From Adiantum capillus-veneris (lineage: Eukaryota; Streptophyta; Polypodiopsida; Polypodiales; Pteridaceae), in NCBI GenBank assembly GCA_014529385.2, contig CM043961.1, forward strand, positions 14,152,978 to 14,216,977: a stretch of DNA of 64,000 nt, written 5' to 3'. A program made the translations under genes and the position numbers. Within the stretch, counting starts at the first letter, position 1, and each line of letters starts with the position of its first letter. A model generated the notes under the pieces. That model was not told the DNA's origin. It made no database searches and worked only from the letters and a program-made list of their open reading frames with translations. Shown one piece after another: positions 39,376-50,685 of this stretch.

Positions 39376-41270
39376 TTGGTAACAAGGAATGGATCAGTAT
39401 GTTTTACAAAACTTGAAGATTTGAAGAGATGTGAGAGGCAATATGTGCATAATGTACAAATAGGCATGAAAAAGAGTGGGTTGCTAGAGACTACTGAAAA
39501 TGTTTTGGGTTTGTGTGAACAAGTTTCTTTTGTAGATACTATGGGTGAGCTTGATGCTATAATGGGGTCTAATTTGCATCTTGAAAATGAAGTTGTGGAA
39601 GTTTTCTCTATCGAAATGTATCAAGTAATAGAAGCCTTTAAAGAAAGCCAAATAGTTGGCCCAGAAGTCCATGTTGAAACTAAATACAAGAGTGTAGCAA
39701 AGAAGGTGAAACCAGTAGCTTCACCCTTACCACCCAACAACAGGGAAAAGATTGAGCAGGCTTCTTTACAACCAAGTTTGAGGAATCCTAAAAAGATTGG
39801 GCATACCTTCACAAAGGAGTCTTTTCAAGAGTTACAGATTGGTTACGGGGAGTTTCTAAAACAGGAGGAGACAAAGTGCTTCAAAGAAATGCTTTCAAAG
39901 CATGGTAAGGCTTTTGCATTTGAGCCACATGAGATAGGATGTGTTGATCCTTCTATTGTAGCTCCAATGGTAATTTTCACAATACCTCATGTGCCTTGGA
40001 ATCTGCGGCCTATTCCGGTTTCAAAGGCTCATTTGCCAAAGTTAGTAGATCTACTGAACGAGAAAATCAAAATGGGAATCTTGGAGCCTTCTTGTGCTCC
40101 CTACTCAAACAGGTGGTTCACAGTTCCAAAGAAGAATGGTTCTCTAGCTTCATCCAAGATATGCAACTAGTGAACAAGGTGACAATTAGAAATGTAGGTA
40201 CAGGTCCAATTGTGGATGAGTTCGCAGAGGTGTTTGCAGGGAGGGCAATCTACTCAATGGGGGATCTCTACTCAGGGTATGATCAATTTCAGCTTGCAAT
40301 CGAAAGCAGAGACTTGACAACCATGAGGACACCTTTGGGTTTGGTAAGGATGTGTACCTTGCCACAGGGAGCAACCAACTCGGTTGCACATATGATGAAT
40401 GGGATGAATAAGGTCTTACGTGACTTTATTTCTCAAATCACAATGCCTTTCATTGATGATTTGCCTATCAAAGGATGTGAAGAAAGTGACAAAGATGAAG
40501 CTTTGGATCTCAAGGGATGTCGTAGGTTTGTGGTAAATCACATAAATGATTGTGATAAAATTTTGTCTAGGCTGGAAGAAGTGAATCTTACATTGTCAAG
40601 GAAAAAGTCTATGTTTGGTGTCAATGAAGTGCTCATTGTGGGGCACATGTGCGGGCCATATGGTAGGAAACCTTTTCCAACAAAGGTAGATGCCATCCAA
40701 AGAATGAAAGAAACATGCACTTGCATCACTGAGGTTAGAAGGTTTCTGGGAGCATGTGTCTTCTATGTTATTTGGATTCCACATTATGCACATGTAGCTG
40801 ATCCTCTTTATCAGCTGCTTAGAAAGAATCAAAAGTTTAAATGGATAGAAGCACATGTAAAATCCATGAAAAAGCTAAAGGAGTTTCTCCAGTCAACGAC
40901 TTTGAGAAAGGTAGACTATGAGTGTCAAAGGCTAGTAATTGTGACAGTAGACACCAGTCCTACAGGGATTGGATGGGCAATAGGGCAAGATGACAAAGAA
41001 GGACACAGGCATGTGGTAAGATTTGGAGCAAAGGTACTTAAGTGCTCGCCAAAGAAACTATCCACAGATAAAGAGAGAGTTATGGGGTATGGTTACAGCC
41101 TTGAAAAGTGGGAAAGAGTACCTAATTGGTGCATGTGTGGTTGTAGAAACAGATTGTCTACCACTTCTTGGGATGATTACAAGCTGCTCAACGCCAGACA
41201 TTGCTATGTTGCGGTGGATTGCCTACATTAAGTCCTTAAATCCCTAGTTCAAGCACATTGCAGGTAAAGA
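39376..41270 (+). pseudogene. RE-B reverse transcriptase and RNase H, frameshifted
   Basis: RT begins in frame at 39376-40170 (WNLRPIPVSKAHLPKL), shifts near 40140 to the frame 39996-41231 (SMGDLYSGYDQFQLAI, RTPLGLVRMCTLPQGATNS, and PFIDDLPIKG with FIDD at the active site instead of YMDD), and shifts again near 41020 into RNase H (41023-41247). The second half includes RFLGACVFYVIWIPHYA and TVDTSPTGIGWAI. The FIDD box and its surroundings differ strongly from the other three RT copies here and remind me of a Ty3/gypsy group common in fungi; that comparison is from memory. Confidence 0.75.
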
Positions 41271-41277
41271 CAATACA

Positions 41278-42811
41278 GTGGCAGATATGCTATCAAGGGC
41301 AAGGTATGAAGATGAGTCACAGATGATTGATGAGGGAGATGATGTGGGCACAAAGTTCTATTCCATCTCTCATGTCAAAGGTAGCTATGTCTGCATGACT
41401 AATACACTTGAGTTGTTCTTGAAAGATCTTTATGAAGGTGATTGGCTTCTTATTGGAAGCTATTTGAGTACTCTAGCAAAACAGGATGATTGGTTTGAAC
41501 AAGAATTCAGGAGGATACGCAGGAAAGCATATGGGTACTTTTTGAGGGATGGTTACTTGTGGAAGCATCCTAAAAAAAAGGGTGCTACACCACAACGGGT
41601 TATATGTAAAAAAGAGACTCAAGTAAAGCTTCATGAGAGTCTATGGGCTGGACACAGGGGTGTGTGGGCAACCTTCTCCAAGTTGAAAGAAAAATACTGG
41701 TGGAAGGGTATGTATAAAGATGTATCTCAATTTGTAGAGTCATGTGTAGCTTGTCAAATGTATTCAAATGTCCGACATCGTGATGGATTGCACCCTACAT
41801 ATCCACTATCCATGCACTATAAATGGGTTGTGGATCTAGTCACAATGCCTTTAGGACTCTGGAAGATGAGATACTTGGTTCTTGCACGAGAGGACCTAAC
41901 TAATCAGGTTGAAGGAAGAGCATTAAGAGCTAAAACCACAGAAGCTGTGTGAAATTCCTTCTTGACAGTGAGGTGATTTTCCGTTATGGTTGTGTGGGAA
42001 AGATCACCGCAGATAGAGGTGAGCTGGATGTTGAGGAAGGAAGGGAGTTCTTTACCAGATTAGGAATCAAGCTTTCTCTTACCACAGCTTACAACCCTGA
42101 AGGCAATGGAAAGAGTGAAAGAGGGCATCCTCCTATCATCAAAGCTTTGGCCAAGGCTTGTGAAGGAAGAGTTGGTGAGTGGCCAAAACTGTTACCATAT
42201 GCTTTATGGGCTGATTGTACAACACATGTCTCAGTAACTGGCTACATGCCTACGGAGCTAATGTATGGTCAAAAGCTAGTGATGCCGATTGAAGATACAA
42301 TTCCCACATGGAATGTACTACCTTGGCAAGACGGGCTTAGCAGGGAAGATCTCCTTGCACTGCGTATAAGGCAACTAGAGAGAAGACCTAGAGACATTGA
42401 AGCTGCAAAAGAACGACTCAAAAATGCAAGGTTGAAAAACAAGGACTACTTTGATAAGCGACATCGACTCAGGAGCAAAGCAATTGACAAAGGTGACTGG
42501 GTTTTAGTGTATGATAGTAGCCTTGATAACGGCACACAGTCATGCGTAAGTTCTCAAAAAGATGGTTTGGACCGTATGTTGTAAATCATGTGCATGAAAA
42601 TGCTACTTACAGCTTGTCTGAACTAGATGGTACAGAAGTAAAGATTCCCATTGCAGGAAAAAGGATCAAAATGTTTAAGAGAAGAGGAGACAATGATCTA
42701 GAAGATGTTGATGAGGAAGAAGAGCAAAACACAGGTGAAGATCAAAGTGAACATGAAGCTCTGGAATCATCCAGTGAAGAAGAAAGCAAGGAAGATGTAC
42801 AAGAGGGCTGA
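41278..42811 (+). pseudogene. RE-B integrase, frameshifted
   Basis: 41278-41952 holds the HHCC module (HESLWAGH, then CVACQ) and the first core Asp (WVVDLVTMP). 41949-42584, in another frame, holds ITADRGELD and GNGKSERGHPP, giving D-X34-E, then YALWADCTTH and YMPTELMYGQ. 42542-42811 is the C-terminal module (FSKRWFGPYVVNHV) followed by an acidic tail. At least two frameshifts separate these pieces. Confidence 0.75.
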
Positions 42812-42856
42812 TCTTACAAAGAGACAATATAACACATACTGGAGGATGTGCAGGTT

Positions 42857-42869
42857 TAGAGGGGTGGGA
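42857..42869 (+). promoter_or_regulatory. RE-B polypurine tract
   Basis: TAGAGGGGTGGGA directly before TGTCGTG of the 3' LTR. Confidence 0.7.
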
Positions 42870-44408
42870 TGTCGTGCTGTGGCACGTATATAGTGGGAAC
42901 ATGCATTAAACGATTTATCTTGTGACTTTTTGACGCATAAGTATACTTCATATAATACTCATATGCATAAATAAAATCTTTCTACCATACCTTAGTATTT
43001 ACCTTTGAAGTAATATAAATGTACATTACTATTAGAAAGTACTGCAAGCAAGTATCAATGATTGTGCCTCTTTTTGTCTAGGGGAAAAGCATTTGTATAT
43101 TTCTTCTAATAACTCAGCTATACCCTACCATATATAAATTAGTTTCTTCTTTTCACATTTATCTAATAATATAACCCTTCAATAATGCATACCTTCTTGG
43201 ATACATACAAGAGGGAAGGGCCTACTAGAAGACATTATGAAAAGAAAGATCCAAAGATTCTTGGACCATCCCAATTTGAAAATCCTGACCTAAGGGCGTG
43301 GAGAAAATGCCAAAAATAAGTCAAGATCTTTTAGTAGGCAAATTTTTCCTTGTGAAGCATGTCAATCCGAGTTACAGGTCAAAAGTTACAGGGAAACCAG
43401 TGAAAAACCCTCTCACAGCTACACTGCAAGAAGAGATGGTAAACAAGTGAATCAAGTGAAAAGAGGTAATCTTGGTCTTTTTCCATAAAATAAGATATTT
43501 GGAGGATAAAAGACATAAGCATGTGACTGTGACACCTCAAAGATGCCTTGAAGGACAAGACACACAAGTTGGGACCCCCTGTTGTAGCCACACAGAAGAT
43601 GCCTAGGTGGGGCCCATATACATCATGCACCCACATGGAGCCTCAACCACCAAAAATGCTGAATTTCATGATATTTTGAGTCCTAATATAGCCCATTTTA
43701 AGAAATATCCAAAGAACATTTGATTTGGGCTAACTCTTTAGCCTAATCAAGTGATTATGTAAAACATGGCTCCCTCACCTATAAAAAGGGCAACCTTCTC
43801 TTCATTGAAAAAGTTATGAGTGAGTGAGAATAGCTCAATTCCATAGTGTCACACCCATATTAGTGCCACACTTTCTCGTGAAGAAAGGCTGAAGTCTTGC
43901 CTCATCTTCTCTCTCCATTAAGGTGGTTGCGATTGCTCTCATGTAAGATATATGTTGCTAGTTTTTCTTTCATTTGCATATCTAGTCCAGTCTTGTCTTT
44001 AACTCCTTCTCTATCTCTCATTATTTATATTTAATACCACCACCACACGTAGATCTATCTCTAATTCCATCTTTACTCCTCCTTTCATCTCTCTTGTTGT
44101 GTCCTAATCGTTTCATTGGAAGGTATTCAAGCAGCAATCTTGTCAATGTAACTGGCACAACCTTCTTGCGGGAAACAATTATGTGCACAAGTTTAGTAAC
44201 CATATCATCATCTTTCACAAGCACCTCTCTCTCTTAAGGTTCTCATTCTCTTCCACAAACTCTAGAATCTCCTTGCTACAGGTACTTCTCTCCCCGCAGT
44301 ATCCTTATTGCCTATGGGCAACAATAGGGCTTGGGAGAGAAACTCTCTTCTTCTTCTCCTTTCACTTCTTTCACACCTTTATCTTTGAACATACTAAGTA
44401 TATCATTG

Positions 44409-44633
44409 ATGAATAACCATAATCCACATAGAGGCGATTTCTTTCAGTTCCATTCTGTGCAATCTATTAGGGTCAACATTTGGATTAGTAGAAAGATTCA
44501 CTTTCAGCAACGCATAGTGTTTCTATTTGGTCCTGAAAGGCTCAACGGAATACTTCTCTCACCAGATCCCATCATACTACCTATTATTGACTATAACTTC
44601 TCTTTTGATGTGAGTGTGGTTATTTTATTATGA
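44409..44633 (+). CDS. Paired small protein A, copy in the RE-B 3' LTR
   Basis: Same ORF as 22025-22249, intact, with a few substitutions (for example Met to Val and Glu to Gly) and no stop or indel, although the surrounding LTR has an indel and many substitutions. It is preceded by the TATA box at 43780, unlike the 5' copy, whose TATA is deleted. Confidence 0.6.
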   Translation: MNNHNPHRGDFFQFHSVQSIRVNIWISRKIHFQQRIVFLFGPERLNGILLSPDPIILPIIDYNFSFDVSVVILL

Positions 44634-44842
44634 ATCAAGATGATTTGTACTCACAACTAATCCCCATCGCTAGACAAAACATATACATTATAGTAAGCAC
44701 AAATCTACAGTTCCAAAGATCAATCCGTAGCTTATTTGGACAACAAAGATTAAATATCATTAACTCATCCATTAACCCTTTTATCCTACCCATGATACGA
44801 TATGATCGTAATCTCGATGTTTTCATTTTTGTTTTGTTCTGA
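44630..44842 (+). CDS. Paired small protein B, copy in the RE-B 3' LTR
   Basis: Same ORF as 22246-22458, intact, overlapping protein A as ATGA. The differences I see are conservative or moderate (Glu to Asp, Lys to Thr, Ala to Ser, Gln to Arg). Confidence 0.6.
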   Translation: MNQDDLYSQLIPIARQNIYIIVSTNLQFQRSIRSLFGQQRLNIINSSINPFILPMIRYDRNLDVFIFVLF

Positions 44843-45039
44843 CTATCTTTCATGAGTTCTCTCCATCACGTGTGTGTTTGTAAGGAAAAGTTAGCGGTTT
44901 CTTTGGCTACATTTCTTCTTTAGCCCTAGAAGCTATGTTACCTACATCTTAGCTCTTTCTCATAACCCTTGAGCTTCCTCACAAACTCTCACAGCACGAG
45001 GCCCGGTGCCTTCCTGGCAAGACGGCTTACTTCTGGACA

Positions 45040-45470
45040 CCGGGTTTGCGGTACATCTCTATAACTATGATCTTTGACATTGATTTTCGTTGTGACCTCT
45101 TTGTGTCTCAAGTAGATATAGTCATAGCCCAAGTCTTGTAAAATTTTGAGCTGACGCATGAATGGTCTGCCCAATATGATATCAAAGTTGCTGCTCTTGT
45201 CAAAATTCATAATGGCAAAGGTATGCTCATACTCGATGCCACACGAGGATACAATGATTTTTTCTAATATTCCAATCGGTTTCTCCATGTATCCATCCGC
45301 TAATTGTAGTTTCATTCGAGTTTTTGTAAGAGCAGGCTTTTCCAAATTTTTCCATATTTCTTTGGCTGCAATGGAAATTCCTGCCCCACTATCTAATATA
45401 GCATCCGTCTTTACTCCTTTGTACTCAAGTGGTAAGGTGGTGTTTCCTTCTTCTCCTTCACACTAGTCAC
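45040..45470 (-). pseudogene. RE-A first protease, cut by RE-B
   Basis: Minus-strand homologue of the RE-1 protease: LKLQLADG-like and ILEKIIVSSCGIEYEHTFAI segments, ILGRPFMRQL, then KDHSYRDVP where RE-B entered. The active-site region around 45390-45400 reads LDSGAG-like in the frame upstream of the first Met. The continuation is at 21111-21390. Confidence 0.8.
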
Positions 45471-45475
45471 CAACC

Positions 45476-46747
45476 TTATTTATTGGTACTGGCTTTGTCT
45501 GTGGCTTCTGGCGAGGTGTCATCCATGTTTTTGTCCACAAGCTCGTCATGTGAAGGGATTTTCAACCCCATCTTTTCCAGGTTTTTGCCCATTTGGCCCC
45601 ATAGATGCGGTCTAAGTTTTAGTAGCTCTGAGAGATAAAGTGTGCATTGTATAGGAGAAGACATCAATTCATGCAAACTCTTGGTATCCATCATTTTTGG
45701 TGTGGCTTTCCATTGAGAAGGTATCATTTTAACCTCCGATTTTGTTTCATGTTCTCCTATGAAAGATAGTAAAGTCTTTAGAGAGCGTGGTTTATTCTCT
45801 TTAGATGCAATAGACCCGCCATCCCCGTATAGAGATCGTATATCTCTTGGAAAAAATTTATGATCCATGTTTATCTCAGGGATAGGTGCTGACTGTAAAG
45901 TAGCACTACCATCTTTTTGGTTTCTGATTGATTCCCACAAGGATTGTGGCCACGGTTCTTCTACCTCCGGAATAGGCATCACTGCTTGTGAGCCCACCCC
46001 ATATATGGTATTGGCTACTTTCCTTGTATCTAGTAAAGGTGCCTCAACTCCCAACTCTTCCTGGTACTTGTTTACAATACCCTGGCTCTCCAATTCTTGG
46101 ACTTTATTGTGGATTAGCACCTCCATTTTTGGAGCATCTGTAACACGTGGTTCCATAAGAGCTTGGGCCTTTTGGATGAGCTCCTTGCACATTTTCAACC
46201 TCTAATTTTCATACCCTAGATGAGGCTACGTCAGCCATCTATCCTCTTGGGTTTGGTTGTTCTTTAACCTAGCATCATAAGCTTTCAAGATCGCATCCAA
46301 AGGTTCAAACACTTTGTCGATCATGACTGAACCTCTTGAGTTAGTCTTTGACTCTTTAGGTCCCTTTGCGTTTTTCTTGCTTTCTTGCTCATGTCTAAGC
46401 TGCTCTTTTGTTTGATTCAGTTCAGTTTCCAAAGCAGGTTTCTCCTTCAGTCTCTTTGCTTTCATTTTGTCTTGTTTGCCTTTCCATGATCTTATTTCAA
46501 GGGTTCTCACCGATATGTTCCCAAATTCTGTTTGAATAGGCAATGTGGCTTTTTTAGCTGGTTTGTTTTTGGCGGCTTCTTGAGCTTGAGCTCGAGTCAT
46601 CACTTTTAAAGCAATGGTGGGTTCTATCTCAAATCTGCTTGAAGAAGGCATCACACCTACAACATTCATTGTTGCTTTTCCCTTATAGTCTGGATTTTTA
46701 GCACAGTGTTGGCATAGATGGTCTATCCCACAACGTTCATAGAACAA
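45476..46747 (-). pseudogene. RE-A gag C-terminal half, two frames
   Basis: Two minus-strand ORFs, 46226-46747 and 45476-46198, correspond to residues about 220-650 of the RE-1 gag ORF: VMTRAQAQEAA matches VVTRAQAKK, FEPLDAILKAYDARLKNN matches HEPLDTLMRAYEARLKNN, and LYGDGGS matches YWGDGGS. The third zinc knuckle is damaged here (ERCGIDHLCQHC). A stop at about 46226 and a second near 45476 break the frame. Confidence 0.8.
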
Positions 46748-47850
46748 AAATAATTCTGTTTGTGGACCCTTATTTGAACAACTTTTTGTGGACCCTTATT
46801 TGAACAACTTCGTGCCCAATGGTCACCTCCACACTCATAGCATGGACCTTCTTGTTTCATAGCTGGTGATACAGCCAATGGTTGTTCTTGCTTGGTAAAA
46901 ATGTTCTTTGAACCATACTCCCAATGATTGGCTATGAACATGAACGCATTTGCATCCATGGAGTAATGATTTTTTATGGGTTGTGGCACATGTGTTGGCT
47001 GAGTGTAGTTGACTATCACTCTTTCATCATTCAGAAGTGGTGGTTGTTGCCCTAGAACACATTGTGGCTTTGGCTGAGTGTTACACCATGGAGTGGGATG
47101 ATCCCCTCCACAAGTATTACATATCCTCAATTGAGGCTGTCGTAAAATCAGGTTTTGTATATAGCCTTGGTTTATTCTTCTAATCACTCCCTCGACCACT
47201 TCATCAATGATTGGTTCCCAAGGAGGTTGGACATCCTTATTTGTTTTTGATTTTCTCTTCAAAGATGAGGCACTACTAGTCGTGTTGTCTGTATCTTGAG
47301 TCACCTCTCTGTAGGCCTTGCAATTGTCAACTAGATATAGAGCTTCTCTAGCGACTTGCTCAAATGTTGTGCATCCCGTCAAATGTAGGTCCTTTTTGAG
47401 AGTTTCATTCCTCAAGCCCTCTATGAAGAGAACTGATAGCCTCTCATCTTGTGGTAGCTCTCTCACAGGACATCTCTCGATGTGTTGTTTGAAGCGAAGC
47501 AAAGCTTCCTTCACTCTCTCGGTCTTTTTCTGTTTGAAAGCATAGATTTGGGACAATGTGTTATGCTTGATTCCCCTTTTCAAGAACTCCTCTGTGAATT
47601 CTTGCAAGAGTTGTGCTATTTTGGGAAAATCATCTCTATTTAGTCCTTGGAACCAAGTCAAGGTTGTTCCTTCCAATGTTAACCCAAATCCCTCATATTG
47701 AGTATGGAAATCTGCAATTTGTTCAGCCCTCAAATCTTGTTTGAAGAGTGAGCTATGAGCATATGGATCCCCTGACCCATTGTACTTTGTCTTAACACAT
47801 TGAGCCACTTGGTATGGTCTTAATTGTTGTGTTCTAGTAACTAATCTCAC
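46723..47850 (-). CDS. RE-A gag N-terminal half with capsid and two zinc knuckles
   Basis: A 375-residue ORF with a retrotransposon gag capsid domain (YNGSGDPYAHSSLFKQDL, LEGTTLTWFQGL, FTEEFLKRG, LSVLFIEGLRNETLKKDL) and two zinc knuckles, CNTCGGDHPTPWC and CYECGGDHWARSC, both with the unusual X3 spacing before His. This shows what the missing N-terminus of RE-1 gag probably looks like. The frame runs into the next part through a shift near 46725-46790, where a short segment (ACAAAAAGTTG-like) is duplicated. Confidence 0.85.
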   Translation of the reverse strand: MRLVTRTQQLRPYQVAQCVKTKYNGSGDPYAHSSLFKQDLRAEQIADFHTQYEGFGLTLEGTTLTWFQGLNRDDFPKIAQLLQEFTEEFLKRGIKHNTLSQIYAFKQKKTERVKEALLRFKQHIERCPVRELPQDERLSVLFIEGLRNETLKKDLHLTGCTTFEQVAREALYLVDNCKAYREVTQDTDNTTSSASSLKRKSKTNKDVQPPWEPIIDEVVEGVIRRINQGYIQNLILRQPQLRICNTCGGDHPTPWCNTQPKPQCVLGQQPPLLNDERVIVNYTQPTHVPQPIKNHYSMDANAFMFIANHWEYGSKNIFTKQEQPLAVSPAMKQEGPCYECGGDHWARSCSNKGPQKVVQIRVHKQNYFCSMNVVG

Positions 47851-47942
47851 CAGTTCGTGGTCTCATGGAAAGATGTCTTTGGTGCTCTCCTCTCGTCTTG
47901 GAGGGAATCCCGGTGGAATCCTCTCAGATATGTGCTCTAGCA

Positions 47943-48236
47943 TCACTTTTTTCTAAAATTAAGTAAGATGAGAGTACCCTTGTACGTATATCTCTCTAGG
48001 TCAATGGGATCAACAAGTTGGTACTCTCTTCCATACTTATCTATCATCAAAACTTGCAATCCGTGAGTATCCGTATATGTGAACGCATAGAGATTCTTAT
48101 GGGTGGTTAACTCTCTAGCATTGGGCTCTACACACTTGTAGAATATATATTGATCCCTGTTTGTGAATCTATATATGCCCTCATAAGCGTAATTTGTAAG
48201 CACTCTCATGGATTCATTGGCTTTGATGAATCTCAC
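47943..48236 (-). CDS. RE-A small leader ORF, 97 aa
   Basis: ORF just upstream of gag on the same strand (MRFIKANESMRVLTNYAYEG and onward), rich in Tyr, Arg and aromatic residues, with a fairly even composition that looks like a folded protein. It is unrelated in sequence to the small pairs of RE-B and RE-C. A duplicated motif of about 20 bp around 48238-48310 (CTCACGTTYGATTTKTTTAT) lies before it. Confidence 0.45.
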   Translation of the reverse strand: MRFIKANESMRVLTNYAYEGIYRFTNRDQYIFYKCVEPNARELTTHKNLYAFTYTDTHGLQVLMIDKYGREYQLVDPIDLERYTYKGTLILLNFRKK

Positions 48237-48858
48237 GTTTGATTTTTTTATCAGAGGATGCCTATCCTCTGATAAACAAATCTCACGTTCGATTTGTTTA
48301 TCAGAGGATGCCTCTCCTCTAGGTATTCTCCTGATCCCCTTGTTGTCAGCATTGCAGTGTTTCTTGCGTTTTTCATGTCTCTGAGTGGAGTAGAGAACCC
48401 TGGTGGTAGATTATTTATCATGGTTAAGTCTCTCTCAAAAGTCTCAAGATAGTCCTTGACAATCCCACTTTGGCTAAGTGCAACTTATCCCTTCCTGCCC
48501 CTAGTCAGGTCTCTCAGAAGTCAGGAATTTGTGGCTTTTTGGTCTCTGGAAATTGGACTTTGAGTATCCTAAAAGTTTGGATTTAGGAAACCTAGTAAAA
48601 TTCAGCTCTAAAACAAAAACTTGCAAGCTTTCTTCCTAGCTATATCTGACTCAATTTGGAGTTGTCTATCAAAAGTTAGAGCAAATTTGGTAAACTGCAC
48701 TTCAAACAACACTCAAAACAGTCTCAAGACAAGAAAACAGGAACTTTGGTTTGTACCTTTGTCTCTAGAAGGTATTTTGTGCTCAAACTTGAGATTTGGG
48801 ATGTACTCAAGTATGTCTACAAGATCACCAAGTCATATACCCCCACTATACTGAGAGG
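48237..48858 (-). other. RE-A leader between array and small ORF
   Basis: No gene seen. An imperfect duplication with ATCAGAGGATGCCT occurs twice between 48250 and 48320. Confidence 0.45.
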
Positions 48859-50685
48859 TACATGGATCACGATCTATATTCCTTGTGACAACTTTTTTTC
48901 TCCAACCTTTCCCAAATTTTGACTGTGTGTACATAAGGTCATGTGCATGCTATATACCAATTTCCATCAAATTCTGAGGTGGAGGTACATGGATCATGAT
49001 CCATGTTCAACCACATCTAGACTTGTCCTCTTAGGATCTTGTTCCTAACTATGTCCACAAGCTAAATCTCAAATCTTTTTGGATTTGGACTTGGTTTGAT
49101 AGGTCGAATAGCCAACACTAGGTCTAGACAATGGTTTTCTGTCTGTCACCTGGTTTTCTCCCTTTTGACCCAAATTTGCTCTTTTTTTTTTCAAAATTGA
49201 ACTAGGGGATATGTTTTCTTGTGTAGGCACTACTGATCTGGAAATTTTCAAGTCAAGCTGTCACTATGGGTACATGGATCGCGATCCATGTTTGGAGCCC
49301 AAATTGACTTCTCTTGGTATCATCAGATTCAGCATGATTACTAGATCCTATGGTATCAAAATTTTTGAAAAAGGACCTCTAGATTGAAAAATAGGTCAAT
49401 ACTAGCACTTTGTCAGAATTCTTGACAGTTTTGTGCTTTTGGACAGGTTTTTGATATCCAAATTCACTTTTGAAAAGACCACCAAATTCCTTGTGATGTC
49501 CTCTAGCTATGGTGCAAGTTTGGTATCAGTCTGTGACAAAGAAACATGGATCGCGATCCATGTACCTATGTGTCAGATGGTAATGAAACTTGCCACACAG
49601 CTTTCGCTTGGTCCACTAATCCCTGCTATATGGTTTTTGTGTGATTTGGACTACTTTAGGTCAAGCAAAAGCCAATCCCTAGGTCTATTTTAGGGTTTTC
49701 ACCTTGAGCTATTTTTGGCACTTTTGATGAGTTTTTTGGACCTTTTTGACCAAATTTCTTTGGAGACTTTTGTTCATAATGGTTTTTGTTTAAAAATTTC
49801 TCAAGGGTACATGGATCGCGATCCATGCTTCACCACTTTTGGATCTATATTTTTGGTGTGTTGATAGCTTATAATGTTTGTAGCTTGCTCACCAAGAATT
49901 TTTGGATTTTGGATCAATTTTGCCCAACCAAAACTGACTTCTACAATCTGCTCTAACAGTTTTAACAATGTTTTGTTTTTGGCTCTTTTGACCACTTATT
50001 TTGATTTTTTTGCATATGGTTCTTTTGGGAAAGTTGTTCCAAATGGTACCAACTACCTACCTCTCAGCCAAAAAAAAATTCAAAATTTTTTCATGAGGTA
50101 CATGGATTGCGACCCATGTTTGACCACATTTTGACATGAAACTTGGTCAGCTTATAGTCCATGTTATGGTGACAATATTCCCCAAATCTTTTTGAATTTG
50201 GCAACTTTTTCTTAGTCAAAAGTGTGTTTTTTTGTCTGTCCTACGGTTTTTGGCTAGTTTTCGTATTTGGAAATTTTGATCAACTTTTTTCAATTTTTTG
50301 ACATTGTCCCTTTTGGCAAAGTTGTTCCACTAGTTATCAGGGATGTACTTGTCAAATATCAACCCAAATTGTCAAAAAGGTACATGGATCCTGATCCATG
50401 TTTGACAAAATTTTTCATAAATTTTGTTCTATAGGTTCTCTATATCCTGTAGAAGCCAAATCTCACCCCTTTTTGAATTTGGATCCCAAAATCTCAAGAT
50501 TTGTCCAATTTTGAGTCTAGAATGCTTGTTTTGCTGTTTTTGCCCTAACAGCCAATTCTGAAGTGATTTTTGAGTTTTTCTTTCAAGCAAACTTGATCAG
50601 AGTAGTTTCCCAATGATGTACGCTGTAACTGGTCACTTTTCACCAAAAATGGTTTTTTGGGATACATGGATCGCGATCCATATTC
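48859..50685. repeat. RE-A palindrome array, about 280-bp pitch
   Basis: Eight copies of a palindrome with half-site TACATGGATCG (centre CGCG). Centres are at about 48869.5, 48996.5, 49281.5, 49553.5, 49818.5, 50109.5, 50391.5 and 50673.5; steps are 127, 285, 272, 265, 291, 282 and 282. Copy 3 is closest to perfect; several others carry C-to-T or G-to-A changes at CpG sites. Units also share a weaker TTTTTGAATTTGGATC block, so this is an old tandem repeat in which the palindrome is the best preserved part. It lies in the 5' leader, between the primer-binding site and gag. Confidence 0.87.

Larger units (their letters stand above)
21391..45039 (+). mobile_element. RE-B: Ty3/gypsy element inserted in RE-A, itself interrupted by RE-C
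   Basis: LTRs are at 21391-22655 and 42870-45039; both start TGTCGTG and end GACA. CCGG lies on each side (21387-21390 and 45040-45043), consistent with a 4-bp target duplication. A polypurine tract precedes the 3' LTR at 42857-42869. Internal coding runs on the + strand: gag remnants at 22709-23404 and 37582-38007, then protease, RT, RNase H and integrase up to 42811. The 5' LTR has lost about 905 bp, including the TATA region. LTR divergence by eye is about 3-4% over the shared part. Confidence 0.9.
42870..45039 (+). repeat. RE-B 3' LTR, full length
   Basis: 2170 bp, TGTCGTGCTG to GGACA. TATAAAAA at 43780-43787 is the likely core promoter. The paired small ORFs at 44409-44633 and 44630-44842 lie about 0.6-1.1 kb downstream of it, in R-U5. 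Confidence 0.9.
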
